Shown: piece after piece, positions 17,867 through 27,058 of the stretch
Numbering within the stretch: position 1 is the stretch's first letter
Layout: each line of letters starts with the position of its first letter
Assembly: GCA_047975545.1 (NCBI GenBank)
Contig: JBKEDS010000006.1
Coordinates: 18,317-82,316 of the forward strand
Reading direction: 5' to 3'
Origin: JBKEDS01 sp047975545
Lineage (GTDB): Bacteria > Bacteroidota > Bacteroidia > Flavobacteriales > Flavobacteriaceae
DNA: 64,000 nt
Notes under the pieces: model-generated
Told to the model about the DNA's origin: nothing
What the model saw: the letters and a program-made list of their open reading frames with translations, nothing else
Databases searched by the model: none
Made by a program: the position numbers and the translations under genes

Positions 17867-18739
17867 ATGCCCATACAAGCATCCGAACTTATATTAAACT
17901 CCGACGGTAGTATTTACCACCTAAATTTAAAGCCCGAAAATGTTGCCGATACTATTATTTTGGTGGGCGACCAAGACCGTGTCGAAAAAATAAGCAAACA
18001 TTTCGACCGTATCGAGTTTTCTACCCAAAAGCGGGAATTTAAAACGCATACAGGCGTTTATAAAGGCAAACGGCTAACGGTAATATCAACCGGTATTGGC
18101 CCCGACAACATCGATATTGTGTTAAATGAATTAGATGCGCTTTTCAATATAGATTTACGCACAAGGCACCCCAAAGCCAAGCCAACCCGCTTAAAATTTA
18201 TACGCATAGGCACTTCGGGTGCCTTACAGGTCGATATTCCCGTAAATAGTTTTGTGCTAAGCAGCCACGGGCTGGACTTAAACGGTATGCTGCATTTTTA
18301 CCAAATCGACACCCATAGTAATCCCACCATTGAAAATGCCTTTGTTGCGCACACCAAATGGCATCCCGATAAAGCACGGCCATTGGTAATAAAAAACAGC
18401 GAACTGCTGGAAAACCTATTGCAAAGCAGCCAAACTTTTAAAGGATTAACCGCTACTGCTGGCGGATTTTATGGCCCGCAAGGCCGGGTATTGCGCCTTG
18501 CCTTGCATGACCCACAACTAAACCAAAAAATGGACACTTTTAATTTTAATGGTTTTCGCATTACAAATTTTGAAATGGAAACTGCTGCCATTTATGGCCT
18601 GGCCAAGCTTTTGGGCCACGACGCCCTATCGCTTAACGCCATTATTGCCAACCGTGCAAACGGACAATTTAGCACCAACCCTTATCAGGCCGTCGAGCGT
18701 TTAATTGTTTATGTTTTGGATAGGCTTGCAAGGCAATAG
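17867..18739 (+). CDS. Nucleoside phosphorylase (PNP/UDP family)
   Basis: 290 residues. Phosphorolysis of nucleosides for base salvage. Family signatures: FVGDQDRVEKISKHFD-type phosphate loop near the N-terminus (LVGDQDRVEKISKHF), VISTGIGPDNIDIVLNEL (~75), IRIGTSGALQVDI (~115), and the substrate-binding NFEMETAAIYGLAKLLGH (~235). I use the ATG at 17867; an in-frame TTG at 17843 would add eight residues and run closer to the upstream element. Uridine or purine preference cannot be decided by eye. Confidence 0.87.
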   Translation: MPIQASELILNSDGSIYHLNLKPENVADTIILVGDQDRVEKISKHFDRIEFSTQKREFKTHTGVYKGKRLTVISTGIGPDNIDIVLNELDALFNIDLRTRHPKAKPTRLKFIRIGTSGALQVDIPVNSFVLSSHGLDLNGMLHFYQIDTHSNPTIENAFVAHTKWHPDKARPLVIKNSELLENLLQSSQTFKGLTATAGGFYGPQGRVLRLALHDPQLNQKMDTFNFNGFRITNFEMETAAIYGLAKLLGHDALSLNAIIANRANGQFSTNPYQAVERLIVYVLDRLARQ

Positions 18740-18903
18740 CTCTTTCAAAAAGCAAAAACCTTAAATTTATGTTAATACTTCGTCCTTTTTCAAGGATATT
18801 GGCGCAAAACCATAATTTTACATCAAGTTGAACGCTTTTGGAAAAAATGGAATTTTTTAATTCAATATTTTTCAATTCAACTTCAAAAAATAAAATCCAA
18901 TAC

Positions 18904-19052
18904 ATGAAACCCTCATTGAGGGATTTAGCAAAGCCAAGGTTAAGGCCTCCACAAAAGGTCATGAATAAAAACAACGGACAGTAAGCTTTCGGCTTTTTTT
19001 GCTGTGTTATTAAAAAAACTCAAAATCAGATGTTTAACTTAAATTTATTCGT
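18904..19052 (+). repeat. Leader repeat element, copy A2
   Basis: It begins ATGAAACCCTCATTGAGGG (inverted repeat CCCTCA-T-TGAGGG), then TTTAGCAAAGCCAAGG, a GGCCTCCACAAAAG segment and CATGAATAAAAACA. A ~75-base middle containing AAGCTTTCGGCTTTTTTT follows. It ends TTTAACTTAAATTTATTCG plus one base before the GTG start of the TlpA lipoprotein gene. The rest of the 313-base gap (18740-18903) is AT-rich with nothing clear. Confidence 0.85.
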
Positions 19053-20099
19053 GTGAAAAAACTATTAGTATTAGCCTCGGCAATAGCCATAACGGCTTGT
19101 AAAACCGAACCAAAGGACTACGTTACCCTATCGGGAACAATAACCAACAAAAACAGCGATTCATTGGTTATTAGAAACCAAACCTTTTCAAGAACCATTA
19201 AGGTTAACCCCGACGGCACCTTTAAGGACACTTTAAAAGTAGAACCCGGGCTTTACGGATTGTTCGACGGCAAGGAAGCCACTACCCTATTCCTTAAAAA
19301 CGGCTTCGATTTAAATATGGCACTCGATACCAAAGCCTTTGACGAGTCGATTAAATTTACTGGTGAAGGTGAAGCACATAATAATTTCTTGGTAAAAAAC
19401 ACCTTGCTGCAAGAAGAATTGCTCAATGTTGAAAAATTGGGCGAATTGGATTTGGAAGGCTTGGATAAAGCATTGGAAACGGCAAAAGCCAAGCTAAGCG
19501 AATTTTATAGCTCCAGCAGCAAAATAGACACGACCATTACCAATAATTTAAACAAAAACTTAGAACCCATGTTAGGGTTTTATAAAAATTATCTTGGCGA
19601 ATCCATCAGGCTAAAAACGGTTCTGGCAAAAGGCACGGCTTCGCCCACGTTCGAGGCTTACGAAAACTACAAGGGCGGCACAACCTCGCTATCCGACTTA
19701 AAAGGAAAATACGTCTACGTCGATGTTTGGGCAACATGGTGCGGGCCCTGCAAGGCCGAAATTCCTTCACTTAAAAAATTAGAAGAAGAATACCATGGGA
19801 AAAATATCGAGTTTGTAAGCATTTCGGTTGACGACGGTCGCGGTTACAGGGCCGATTCCAGGGAATTGGCCGCAACTGCCGCAAAAGAAGGCTGGAAAGG
19901 CATGATAGCCGAAAAACAAATGGGCGGCGTACAATTGCTGGCGCCAAACGGCTGGCAATCGGATTTTATTGCCAATTATAAAATACAGGGCATTCCAAGG
20001 TTTATCCTTATCGACCCGCAAGGCAATATAGTAACACCCGATGCGCCACGGCCTTCAAGCCCTGCTATTAAAAATTTATTTAATTCTTTAAGTATTTAA
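19053..20099 (+). CDS. TlpA-family thioredoxin-like lipoprotein
   Basis: 348 residues. Lipoprotein signal with lipobox ITACKT (Cys16). An N-terminal DUF4369-like beta domain (YVTLSGTITNKNSDSLVI) and a C-terminal thioredoxin fold with the redox motif WATWCGPCKAEIPSL (~229-243) and cis-Pro in IQGIPRFILIDP. Such proteins are envelope thiol-disulphide reductants anchored in a membrane and facing the periplasm. GTG start at 19053, placed one base after the leader repeat; no nearer ATG fits the signal peptide. Followed by a strong terminator. Confidence 0.92.
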   Translation: MKKLLVLASAIAITACKTEPKDYVTLSGTITNKNSDSLVIRNQTFSRTIKVNPDGTFKDTLKVEPGLYGLFDGKEATTLFLKNGFDLNMALDTKAFDESIKFTGEGEAHNNFLVKNTLLQEELLNVEKLGELDLEGLDKALETAKAKLSEFYSSSSKIDTTITNNLNKNLEPMLGFYKNYLGESIRLKTVLAKGTASPTFEAYENYKGGTTSLSDLKGKYVYVDVWATWCGPCKAEIPSLKKLEEEYHGKNIEFVSISVDDGRGYRADSRELAATAAKEGWKGMIAEKQMGGVQLLAPNGWQSDFIANYKIQGIPRFILIDPQGNIVTPDAPRPSSPAIKNLFNSLSI

Positions 20100-20121
20100 A
20101 AACTTGAACCTAACGGATTTT

Positions 20122-20165
20122 AAAAACGCCGCTTTTTCTGTTTTGAAAAAGCGGCGTTTTTTTAT
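20122..20165. terminator. Bidirectional intrinsic terminator
   Basis: Perfect stem AAAAACGCCGCTTTTTC / GAAAAAGCGGCGTTTTT with a 6-base loop (TGTTTT) and T-runs on both strands. It serves the TlpA gene (plus strand) and nnr (minus strand), which meet here. Confidence 0.9.
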
Positions 20166-21715
20166 TGACCTTCACTGTTATTTTCGGCTTGTTGCGCTTC
20201 TTTTGGCCTTGCAAACAAATCCTTAAACGCTTCGCTTAGATAATCGGTAATATGGCTTGCCAATAGGCTTTCGTAGCCCAAATCTTCTACTGCAATATCG
20301 GCGGCTTTTCCGTGTAGGTAAACTCCGAAAACGGCGGCAACCAAAGGCTCGTAACCTTGTGCCATTAGCCCTGTTATTATGCCCGTAAGCACGTCGCCAC
20401 TTCCAGCGGTGGCCAGTCCGGGATTTCCGGTGGAATTTACATAAAACCTATCCTGCGTAACGGTAACGGTGTGGGCGCCCTTTACAACCAAAATACAATC
20501 GTGGGTTTTGGCAAATACTTTGGTTTTTTCAAGTTTATCAAAATCGTTTGTCCAATTGCCTATTAAGCGTTCCAATTCTTTCGGGTGCGGCGTTAAGATG
20601 GTGTTTTTTGGCAAACGTTTAAGTAGTTTTTTGTTCTGGGATAGTAAATTAATGGCATCGGCATCGATAACCAAGGGCGCTTTATTTTCTTCTAAAAAAC
20701 GTTCAAAAGCCTTTAAGGTTTCGGGAGCCGTGCCCATGCCTACGCCTATCCCTATTGCCGTTGGCTGTATGCTTAAAGCGATGTTGGAAATACGGCTATC
20801 GCCAACATCCGTTATTACCATAGCCTCAGGTAAAGCCGTTTGCAGCGGCACATAGCCACATTTGGGTACAAAAGCGGTTACCAATCCGCCCCCAACCGAT
20901 AAAACCGCACGACTTGCCAAGGTTACGGCGCCTATTTTGCCATAACTGCCGCCAACAACCAAGCTATGCCCAAAGTTGCCCTTATGCGAAAATTTATCCC
21001 GCGGCATATACGAAAACAACACTTCCTGTTTGCCTATATATTCGGCTTCGGTTGGCGTATTGTACAGAAATTCCATATCGAAGCCAATATCCAAGGCTTC
21101 CCATTGTTGGGTGTATTTTGCCGTTTCAGGGAGGAAAAACACCAATTTGGGCGTTACAAAACTTAGGGTATAGTTGGCTTTTACCACGCACGAATCGTTT
21201 TCGGGTACTTTATCGGTTTGTAGCCCCGAAGGAATATCTACCGAAAGCGTAAAGGCCTGCGAATCATCTAAATGTTTAAACAAAGCCAACACCCACTTAT
21301 GTATGGGACGGTTTAGGCCAATCCCAAAAATGGCATCAACAATAATATCCTCTTTGCTTATTTGGGGAAAATTGTCGGCCTCGGTTAAAAGCGTTGGCCA
21401 AGCCTTGGTTACTTGCTTAATCCTGTCGTAGTTAATTAAAAAATCCTTCGAACGTTTGTCGCTATAATTTATAACGTACGTATTTACGTTATAGCCCGCC
21501 AAAATTAAATGCCGCGCCAAGACCAATCCGTCCCCGCCGTTGTTTCCTATACCGCAAAATACATGGATGGGCACTTGTGCGCCCTGCATACGCAAATGAA
21601 ACCAGTTAAAAATTTGGGTGCCGGCACGTTCCATTAAATCGGTTGACGAAATACCTTGGCGCTCAACGGTTAGCTTGTCGCCTTGGTAAACTTGTGCTTT
21701 GGATAATATTTTCAT
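20162..21715 (-). CDS. nnr: Bifunctional NAD(P)H-hydrate epimerase/dehydratase
   Basis: Repairs damaged (hydrated) NADH and NADPH. 517 residues with both expected domains: N-terminal YjeF_N epimerase (CGIGNNGGDGLVLARHLI, ~55-72; catalytic Asp in IVDAIFGIGLNRP) and C-terminal carbohydrate-kinase-like ADP-dependent dehydratase (HKGNFGHSLVVGGSYGKIGA at ~245; NPGLATAGSGDVLTGIITGL near 435). Length and order match the fused bacterial Nnr. Its start is divergent from the thr leader region; the 3' end shares the terminator at 20122. Confidence 0.96.
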   Translation of the reverse strand: MKILSKAQVYQGDKLTVERQGISSTDLMERAGTQIFNWFHLRMQGAQVPIHVFCGIGNNGGDGLVLARHLILAGYNVNTYVINYSDKRSKDFLINYDRIKQVTKAWPTLLTEADNFPQISKEDIIVDAIFGIGLNRPIHKWVLALFKHLDDSQAFTLSVDIPSGLQTDKVPENDSCVVKANYTLSFVTPKLVFFLPETAKYTQQWEALDIGFDMEFLYNTPTEAEYIGKQEVLFSYMPRDKFSHKGNFGHSLVVGGSYGKIGAVTLASRAVLSVGGGLVTAFVPKCGYVPLQTALPEAMVITDVGDSRISNIALSIQPTAIGIGVGMGTAPETLKAFERFLEENKAPLVIDADAINLLSQNKKLLKRLPKNTILTPHPKELERLIGNWTNDFDKLEKTKVFAKTHDCILVVKGAHTVTVTQDRFYVNSTGNPGLATAGSGDVLTGIITGLMAQGYEPLVAAVFGVYLHGKAADIAVEDLGYESLLASHITDYLSEAFKDLFARPKEAQQAENNSEGQ

Positions 21716-21837
21716 AAATCGATTTTATCATTTCTTCAATTCTCAAACATAATAGCCATTTTTTTTAAAAGAAAACAGCCACAGAATAAGAAAACGGTAA
21801 AAATGCCCTTTTTGTTTTTTTATTGGCCTAAAAGTAA

Positions 21838-21845
21838 TACATTTG
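21838..21845 (+). promoter_or_regulatory. Probable -7 element of the thr operon
   Basis: TACATTTG fits TAnnTTTG and lies 21 bases upstream of the leader-peptide ATG. A TTTG at 21811-21814 is the nearest -33 candidate but spaced 23, so only the -7 is convincing. Confidence 0.5.
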
Positions 21846-21866
21846 GGTAGTATTATAACAGGAACA

Positions 21867-21974
21867 ATGAAGCTTTTCAATTTAAATATTGCTTTTTTTA
21901 CAGCGCTTTCCCAAAAAGCGAATACTGCCGTTATAACTACAACCTCTACCATTACAACCCCTTGGGGGTGCTAA
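21867..21974 (+). CDS. thrL: Threonine operon leader peptide
   Basis: 35-codon frame, ATG 21867 to TAA 21972-21974. Codons 20-31 read Thr-Ala-Val-Ile-Thr-Thr-Thr-Ser-Thr-Ile-Thr-Thr: eight of the peptide's nine Thr and two of its three Ile codons are packed together there. This is the same design as E. coli thrL, where charging of tRNA-Thr and tRNA-Ile is sensed. It stands 75 bases upstream of thrA and ahead of an intrinsic terminator. The peptide itself needs no function; ribosome speed over the codons would be the signal. The gene symbol is by analogy, not homology. Confidence 0.8.
   Translation: MKLFNLNIAFFTALSQKANTAVITTTSTITTPWGC
21904..21969 (+). promoter_or_regulatory. Secondary-structure elements of the thr leader
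   Basis: Two hairpins overlap the leader peptide: CGCTTT/AAAGCG (21904-21920, 5-base loop), upstream of the Thr codons, and ACCCC-TTG-GGGGT (21957-21969), covering the end of the Thr cluster. A ribosome stalled on the Thr codons would disrupt these. The exact antiterminator pairing is not clear by eye. Confidence 0.5.
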
Positions 21975-21998
21975 TTTTATATACTTCGGGCTGTTTTC

Positions 21999-22031
21999 GT
22001 GATTTTTGCAAAATCGCATCTTTTTATTTTC
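21999..22031 (+). terminator. Attenuator terminator before thrA
   Basis: Stem GTGATTTT / AAAATCGC (one G-U pair) with loop TGC, followed by ATCTTTTTATTTTC. It ends 18 bases before the thrA ATG, and no gene ends here on the plus strand. That position, after a Thr-rich leader, is what makes it an attenuator rather than an ordinary terminator. Confidence 0.7.
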
Positions 22032-22049
22032 TAACATAATTCATAAAAC

Positions 22050-24494
22050 ATGAAGGTTTTAAAGTTTGGGGGAACTTCGGTAGGTTCTTCAAAAAATATA
22101 AATAAGGTTATTGGCATTTTGGAAAACTATGCCAAACAAAATAAATTAATTTGTGTGGTTTCGGCCGTTGGAGGTATAACCGATAAACTATTATTGGCAG
22201 GAAAACAGGCTAAAAACAAGGACAAGGCCTATACCGAAACCTTTACGACCATTGCCAATATACACTTTAATATTATAGGTGAATTAAATCCGGGTAACAG
22301 CGCTTCAATTTCAGAATTTACCAAAACAAAACTTAACGAATTAAAAAATTTATTGGACGGTATTTACCTAATTAACGAACTATCGCCCAAAACATCCGAT
22401 AAGTTGGTTAGTTTTGGCGAAATTTTATCATCGCACATCATTGCCGAAACCATGAAACAACGAGGATTGGGCGTACTATGCAAAAACTCGCAGGAGCTTG
22501 TTGTTACTAATGAAAACCATACAAAGGCCGAGGTTGATTTCAAACTAACAAATAACAATATTGAAACCTATTTCAAATCGGCCACGCAACAAATAACTAT
22601 TTTGCCCGGTTTTGTGGCAACCTCGGTTTCGGGCGAACAAACTACTTTGGGGCGTGGCGGTTCCGACTATACCGCGGCCATTGTAGCAGCGGCACTAAAG
22701 GTAGCGCAACTTGAAATCTGGACCGATGTAAGCGGTATGTACACCACCAACCCGAAATTGGTAAAACAGGCCTACCCCATCGAAAAAATATCGTACCAAG
22801 AGGCTATGGAGCTATCGCATTTTGGTGCCAAGGTACTGTATCCGCCAACGGTGCAACCGGTATTGGACCTAAACATTCCCATACATATAAAAAATACCTT
22901 GGAGCCGCAAGCCGTGGGTACTGTTATTTCCAACGATAATGCGGTTTCGGGCATTCCCGTAAAGGGCATTAGTAACATTTCCAACATTGCACTTTTAACA
23001 CTTCAAGGCAGTGGTATGGTGGGTATTCCCGGTTTTTCCAAACGCCTGTTCGAAACCTTGTCGCAGGAAAAAATAAACGTTATTTTAATCACACAGGCTT
23101 CATCGGAACATTCTATATGTTTAGGTATCGACAATGCCGATGCCCAAAAGGCAAAAACAGCCATCGATGCTACTTTTGAAAACGAAATTGCCCTACATAA
23201 AATAGACCCTATTGTTGTTGAAAACGGACTTTCCGTTATCGCCCTCGTTGGCGACAACATGAAAAACCACCAAGGTATTAGCGGAAAAATGTTTAGCAGT
23301 TTAGGCAAAAACAATATTAATATTAGGGCAATTGCCCAGGGGGCATCGGAAAAAAATATTTCGGCCGTAATTTTGGAAAGCGACGTAAAAAAAGCGCTAA
23401 ACACCCTGCACGAACAGTTTTTCGAAAGCAAAACCAAGCAGCTCAACGTATTTATTACGGGCGTTGGCAATGTAGGCGAAAAATTGGTCGAGCAAATAAA
23501 ACAACAGCGTAAATATTTAAAGGAAAACTTAAAAATAAATTTGCGTATCGTGGGATTGTCCAACTCCAAAAAAATGATTTTTAACAACGAAGGCCTGGAT
23601 TTAAACAATTGGAAAGAACAATTGGAACACGGCGAACCCGCTTCGCTCAATGGTTTTTTAAAAAAAACAAAAAACCTAAACCTGCGCAATAGTATTTTTG
23701 TGGACGTAACCGCCAATAAGGATGTGGCCGCTTTTTACGAAAAATACTTGCGCCAAAGCATAGGCGTTGTGGCCTGTAATAAAATAGCCTGTTCCAGCGA
23801 TTACGAAAATTACAAATTATTAAAACGCCTATCGCTTAAATACAATGCCCCTTTCTTGTTCGAAACCAATGTGGGCGCAGGATTGCCCATTATAGATACG
23901 CTAAACAACCTCGTGGCTTCGGGCGACAAAATTACCTCAATCCAAGCCGTGCTGTCGGGCAGTTTAAATTTTGTGTTCAACAATTTTAACGATACCAATA
24001 AGTTTTACGACGTTGTAAAACAGGCGGCTGCCGAAGGGTACACCGAACCCGACCCAAGAATAGATTTAAGCGGTGTGGACGTGGCCAGAAAAATATTAAT
24101 CCTTGCCCGCGAAAGTGGTGTAGAAATGAATTTGGAAGATATTAAAAACACACCGTTTTTATCCGAAGCAGGCTTAAAAAGCAATACGGTAGCCGATTTT
24201 TACCAAACCCTAATAACCGACGAAACCCACTACCAAGCCTTATATGCTTCGGCAAAAGCCAAAAATTGCCAACTAAAATACGTGGCGCAATTCAATAGCG
24301 GCAAGGCAAGTGTAAGTTTACAGGAAATACCAAGCGACCACCCATTTTATAATTTAAAGGGAAGCGACAATATTGTTATGTTTTACACCAAGCGCTATGC
24401 CAACCAGCCCATGATTATTAAGGGTGCGGGTGCAGGTGCCGAGGTTACGGCCTCCGGCCTGTTTGCCGATATTATTAGGATTGGGAATGATTAA
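22050..24494 (+). CDS. thrA: Bifunctional aspartokinase / homoserine dehydrogenase
   Basis: First and third steps from aspartate to homoserine, on one 814-residue chain. The aspartokinase half starts MKVLKFGGTSVGSS with the aspartate-binding TTLGRGGSDYTAA near 195. Two ACT regions follow (~315-460). The homoserine dehydrogenase half begins VFITGVGNVGEKLVEQI near residue 467 and holds VLSGSLNFVFNN near 635 and the Gly-rich end GAGAGAEVTASGLFADI. ACT domains predict feedback inhibition by threonine, and the leader upstream predicts attenuation. Length equals E. coli ThrA. Confidence 0.97.
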   Translation: MKVLKFGGTSVGSSKNINKVIGILENYAKQNKLICVVSAVGGITDKLLLAGKQAKNKDKAYTETFTTIANIHFNIIGELNPGNSASISEFTKTKLNELKNLLDGIYLINELSPKTSDKLVSFGEILSSHIIAETMKQRGLGVLCKNSQELVVTNENHTKAEVDFKLTNNNIETYFKSATQQITILPGFVATSVSGEQTTLGRGGSDYTAAIVAAALKVAQLEIWTDVSGMYTTNPKLVKQAYPIEKISYQEAMELSHFGAKVLYPPTVQPVLDLNIPIHIKNTLEPQAVGTVISNDNAVSGIPVKGISNISNIALLTLQGSGMVGIPGFSKRLFETLSQEKINVILITQASSEHSICLGIDNADAQKAKTAIDATFENEIALHKIDPIVVENGLSVIALVGDNMKNHQGISGKMFSSLGKNNINIRAIAQGASEKNISAVILESDVKKALNTLHEQFFESKTKQLNVFITGVGNVGEKLVEQIKQQRKYLKENLKINLRIVGLSNSKKMIFNNEGLDLNNWKEQLEHGEPASLNGFLKKTKNLNLRNSIFVDVTANKDVAAFYEKYLRQSIGVVACNKIACSSDYENYKLLKRLSLKYNAPFLFETNVGAGLPIIDTLNNLVASGDKITSIQAVLSGSLNFVFNNFNDTNKFYDVVKQAAAEGYTEPDPRIDLSGVDVARKILILARESGVEMNLEDIKNTPFLSEAGLKSNTVADFYQTLITDETHYQALYASAKAKNCQLKYVAQFNSGKASVSLQEIPSDHPFYNLKGSDNIVMFYTKRYANQPMIIKGAGAGAEVTASGLFADIIRIGND

Positions 24495-24499
24495 ATAAG

Positions 24500-24770
24500 T
24501 GAAGAGTTAAGAGTTAGGAGTGAAAAGGTTGGAAAACGCCCTTTTTATTTCGAGGAAGAACAATAAAGTAATCCTTTTATGGATTTCCGTACCCTGAGCT
24601 TGCCGAAGGGAACGATTTTTAGATTTTTGAAGTAAAAATATTAAAATCCCTCAGCGAATCTCCGTGAAAAACCTCGGTGAATCTCTGTGGAACAACAAAC
24701 AACGATTTTGCCCCCTGAGCTTGCCGAAGGGAATTTTAATACAATGGCTGAGCCTGTCGAAGCCTCAGCC
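24500..24770. repeat. Cluster of dispersed-repeat remnants between thrA and thrB
   Basis: Within 271 bases: GAGTTAA/GAGTTAG/GAGTGAA tandem heptamers (24503-24523); TTTCGAGGAAG (24548); CCCTGAGCTTGCCGAAGGGA twice (24592-24611 and 24713-24732); AATCTCCGTG...AATCTCTGTGG (24657-24690); and GGCTGAG...CTCAGCC (24746-24770). No open frame or promoter of note. It interrupts what is otherwise a tight thr operon. Confidence 0.8.
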
Positions 24771-24790
24771 GCATTAAAAAATATTAACAC

Positions 24791-25720
24791 ATGAAAGAAA
24801 TACACATATTTTCCCCGGCAACAGTGGCCAACGTAGCTTGCGGTTTCGATGTTATGGGCTTTTGCCTTGACACCATTGGCGACGATATGGTAATACGAAA
24901 AACCGACAAAAAAGGCATTTTTATTACCAAAATTGAAGGTTTCGACTTGCCTTTCGAACCCGAGCTAAACGTTGCGGGCGTATCGGCCTTGGCCATGTAC
25001 GAAGCCGTAAAACCCGATTTTGGTTTCGAAATTGAAATATATAAAAACATAAAGCCCGGTAGCGGTATTGGCAGCAGCGCCGCCAGTGCTGTGGGTAGCG
25101 TTTTTGGCATGAACGAGCTTTTGGGCAGACCTTTTAATAAAACCCAATTAACCCAGTTTGCCATGAAGGGCGAAGCCTTGGCAAGCAAATGCGAACATGC
25201 CGACAACCTTGCCCCTGCTGTGTTTGGTGGCTTTACCTTGGTAAAATCCGTTGCGCCCTTGGACATTTTGGAAATCCCCTCGCCCAATGATTTGTATGCC
25301 ACCATTATACATCCGCAAATCGAAATAAAAACAGCCGAAGCGCGGGCTATTTTACCCAAGGAAGTCCCTCTAACCAACGCCGTTAAGCAATGGGCCAATT
25401 TTGGCAGTTTAATCCATGCGCTGCACACGAGCAATTATGGTTTAATGGAAAAATCGTTACACGATGTTATTGTCGAGCCTTACAGAAGCCAATTAATACC
25501 GCTTTATTACGAAGTGAAAGAAGCTGCCCTTAAAGCGGGTGCATTGGGTGGAAGCATTTCGGGCTCAGGGCCTTCAATTTTTACTTTAAACAAAGGATTG
25601 GAAATTGCTAAAAATGTGGCAGAAGCCATAAATGAAGTATATTCGAAATCGAGTGTGGATTTCGATATTCACATAACCAAAATAAACGCCGAAGGCATAA
25701 AAATAGTGAAGATAAAATAA
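24791..25720 (+). CDS. thrB: Homoserine kinase
   Basis: Phosphorylates homoserine to O-phosphohomoserine. 309 residues of the GHMP kinase superfamily: N-terminal FSPATVANVACGFDVMGF, ATP loop IKPGSGIGSSAASAVGSV near residue 92, and C-terminal GALGGSISGSGPSIFTL near 258. Lies between thrA and thrC; thrC begins 17 bases after its stop. The 296-base gap to thrA is filled with repeat remnants, so whether one transcript spans thrA-thrB is open. Confidence 0.97.
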   Translation: MKEIHIFSPATVANVACGFDVMGFCLDTIGDDMVIRKTDKKGIFITKIEGFDLPFEPELNVAGVSALAMYEAVKPDFGFEIEIYKNIKPGSGIGSSAASAVGSVFGMNELLGRPFNKTQLTQFAMKGEALASKCEHADNLAPAVFGGFTLVKSVAPLDILEIPSPNDLYATIIHPQIEIKTAEARAILPKEVPLTNAVKQWANFGSLIHALHTSNYGLMEKSLHDVIVEPYRSQLIPLYYEVKEAALKAGALGGSISGSGPSIFTLNKGLEIAKNVAEAINEVYSKSSVDFDIHITKINAEGIKIVKIK

Positions 25721-25737
25721 CGGAAAAACAAAAAAAC

Positions 25738-27042
25738 ATGAACTATTATTCCCTAAACCATAAGGCCCCGATTTCATCATTTAAAAATGCGGTTATAAAA
25801 GGCATTGCGCCCGACAAAGGACTTTATTTCCCCGAAAGCATAACGCCGCTTCCACAGTCGTTTTTCAACAATATAGACACCTTATCATACCCTGAAATTG
25901 CTTTCGAAGCCATAAAACAATTCGTTTCGCCCGAAATTCCCGAAGCCGTTTTAAAAACTATTGTTGAGGAAACCCTATCCTTCGACTTCCCCGTGGTAAA
26001 CATAAACGAAAATATTTCTACTTTAGAGCTCGTCCACGGCCCCACCATGGCGTTTAAGGATGTCGGCGCACGGTTTATGGCACGCTGCTTGGGGTATTTC
26101 AACAAAAACAACCAAAACGAAGTAACCGTTTTGGTAGCCACCTCGGGCGATACCGGAGGTGCCGTGGCCAACGGCTTTTTAGGCGTTAAGGGCGTTAACG
26201 TGGTAATACTTTACCCCAGCGGAAAGGTAAGCCACATACAAGAAAAACAACTAACTACATTAGGACAAAATATTAAGGCCTTGGAGGTTAATGGCACGTT
26301 CGACGATTGCCAATCCATGGTAAAAACCGCTTTTCTCGACGAAAGTATTACAGGCAAAATGCAGCTGACATCGGCAAACTCCATAAATGTAGCCCGCTGG
26401 TTGCCACAGTTGTTCTATTTTATGTTTGCCTACAAGCAACTTCACAACAAACATAAAAATATTGTGTTTTCGGTACCAAGTGGCAATTTCGGTAATATTT
26501 GCGCCGGGATGGTGGCGCAACAATTGGGGCTGTCCGTCAAGCATTTTATAGCCTCGAACAACGCCAATAACGTGGTTACCCGTTATTTAACATCGCAACT
26601 TTACCAGCCAAAACCATCGGTACAAACCATAAGCAACGCCATGGACGTTGGGGCACCGAGCAATTTTGTGCGCATACAGGAACTTTATAAAAACAATTTT
26701 AAAAGTTTAAAAGAAAACCTATCGTCCTACAGTTTTACGGACGAAGCAACCAAAGCCGCCATATTGGAACTGTTCCAAAAACACGGTTACGTTGCCGACC
26801 CCCATGGCGCCGTAGGCTATTTGGGCTGTAAAGCCTATTTAAACGAAACCCCCGATGCTCATTGCGTATTTTTGGAAACCGCACACCCCACCAAGTTTTT
26901 AAATGTTGTTGAAAGTGTTGTTAAACAAAAACAACCACTTCCCGAGCAAATACAAGCCGTAATGGACAAGAAAAAGGAAGCTGTGGCAATTTCAACCTAC
27001 GAGGATTTGAAGGCTTTTTTGTTGAAAAACAACATCGGATAA
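25738..27042 (+). CDS. thrC: Threonine synthase
   Basis: PLP enzyme converting phosphohomoserine to threonine, the last step of the pathway. 434 residues. PLP lysine in [19 protein letters not shown] (~98-116), phosphate loop [14 protein letters not shown] near 138, [16 protein letters not shown] near 247. N-terminal [30 protein letters not shown] is the usual start of the E. coli-like class. Seventeen bases after thrB, so translation of the pair is probably coupled. Confidence 0.97.
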   Translation: MNYYSLNHKAPISSFKNAVIKGIAPDKGLYFPESITPLPQSFFNNIDTLSYPEIAFEAIKQFVSPEIPEAVLKTIVEETLSFDFPVVNINENISTLELVHGPTMAFKDVGARFMARCLGYFNKNNQNEVTVLVATSGDTGGAVANGFLGVKGVNVVILYPSGKVSHIQEKQLTTLGQNIKALEVNGTFDDCQSMVKTAFLDESITGKMQLTSANSINVARWLPQLFYFMFAYKQLHNKHKNIVFSVPSGNFGNICAGMVAQQLGLSVKHFIASNNANNVVTRYLTSQLYQPKPSVQTISNAMDVGAPSNFVRIQELYKNNFKSLKENLSSYSFTDEATKAAILELFQKHGYVADPHGAVGYLGCKAYLNETPDAHCVFLETAHPTKFLNVVESVVKQKQPLPEQIQAVMDKKKEAVAISTYEDLKAFLLKNNIG

Positions 27043-27058
27043 AACCAATATTTTTCAA

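Noticed and set aside
18669..18974. Minus-strand frame starting MFLFMTFCGGLNLGFAKSLNEGF-like (also at 8400-8585)
   Set aside because: These similar peptides come from the antisense strand of the leader elements A1 and A2. The conserved thing is the DNA and its position before genes, not the frame.
21743..21952. 69-residue minus-strand frame
   Set aside because: It is antisense to the thr leader region; the plus-strand Thr-rich leader explains the sequence.
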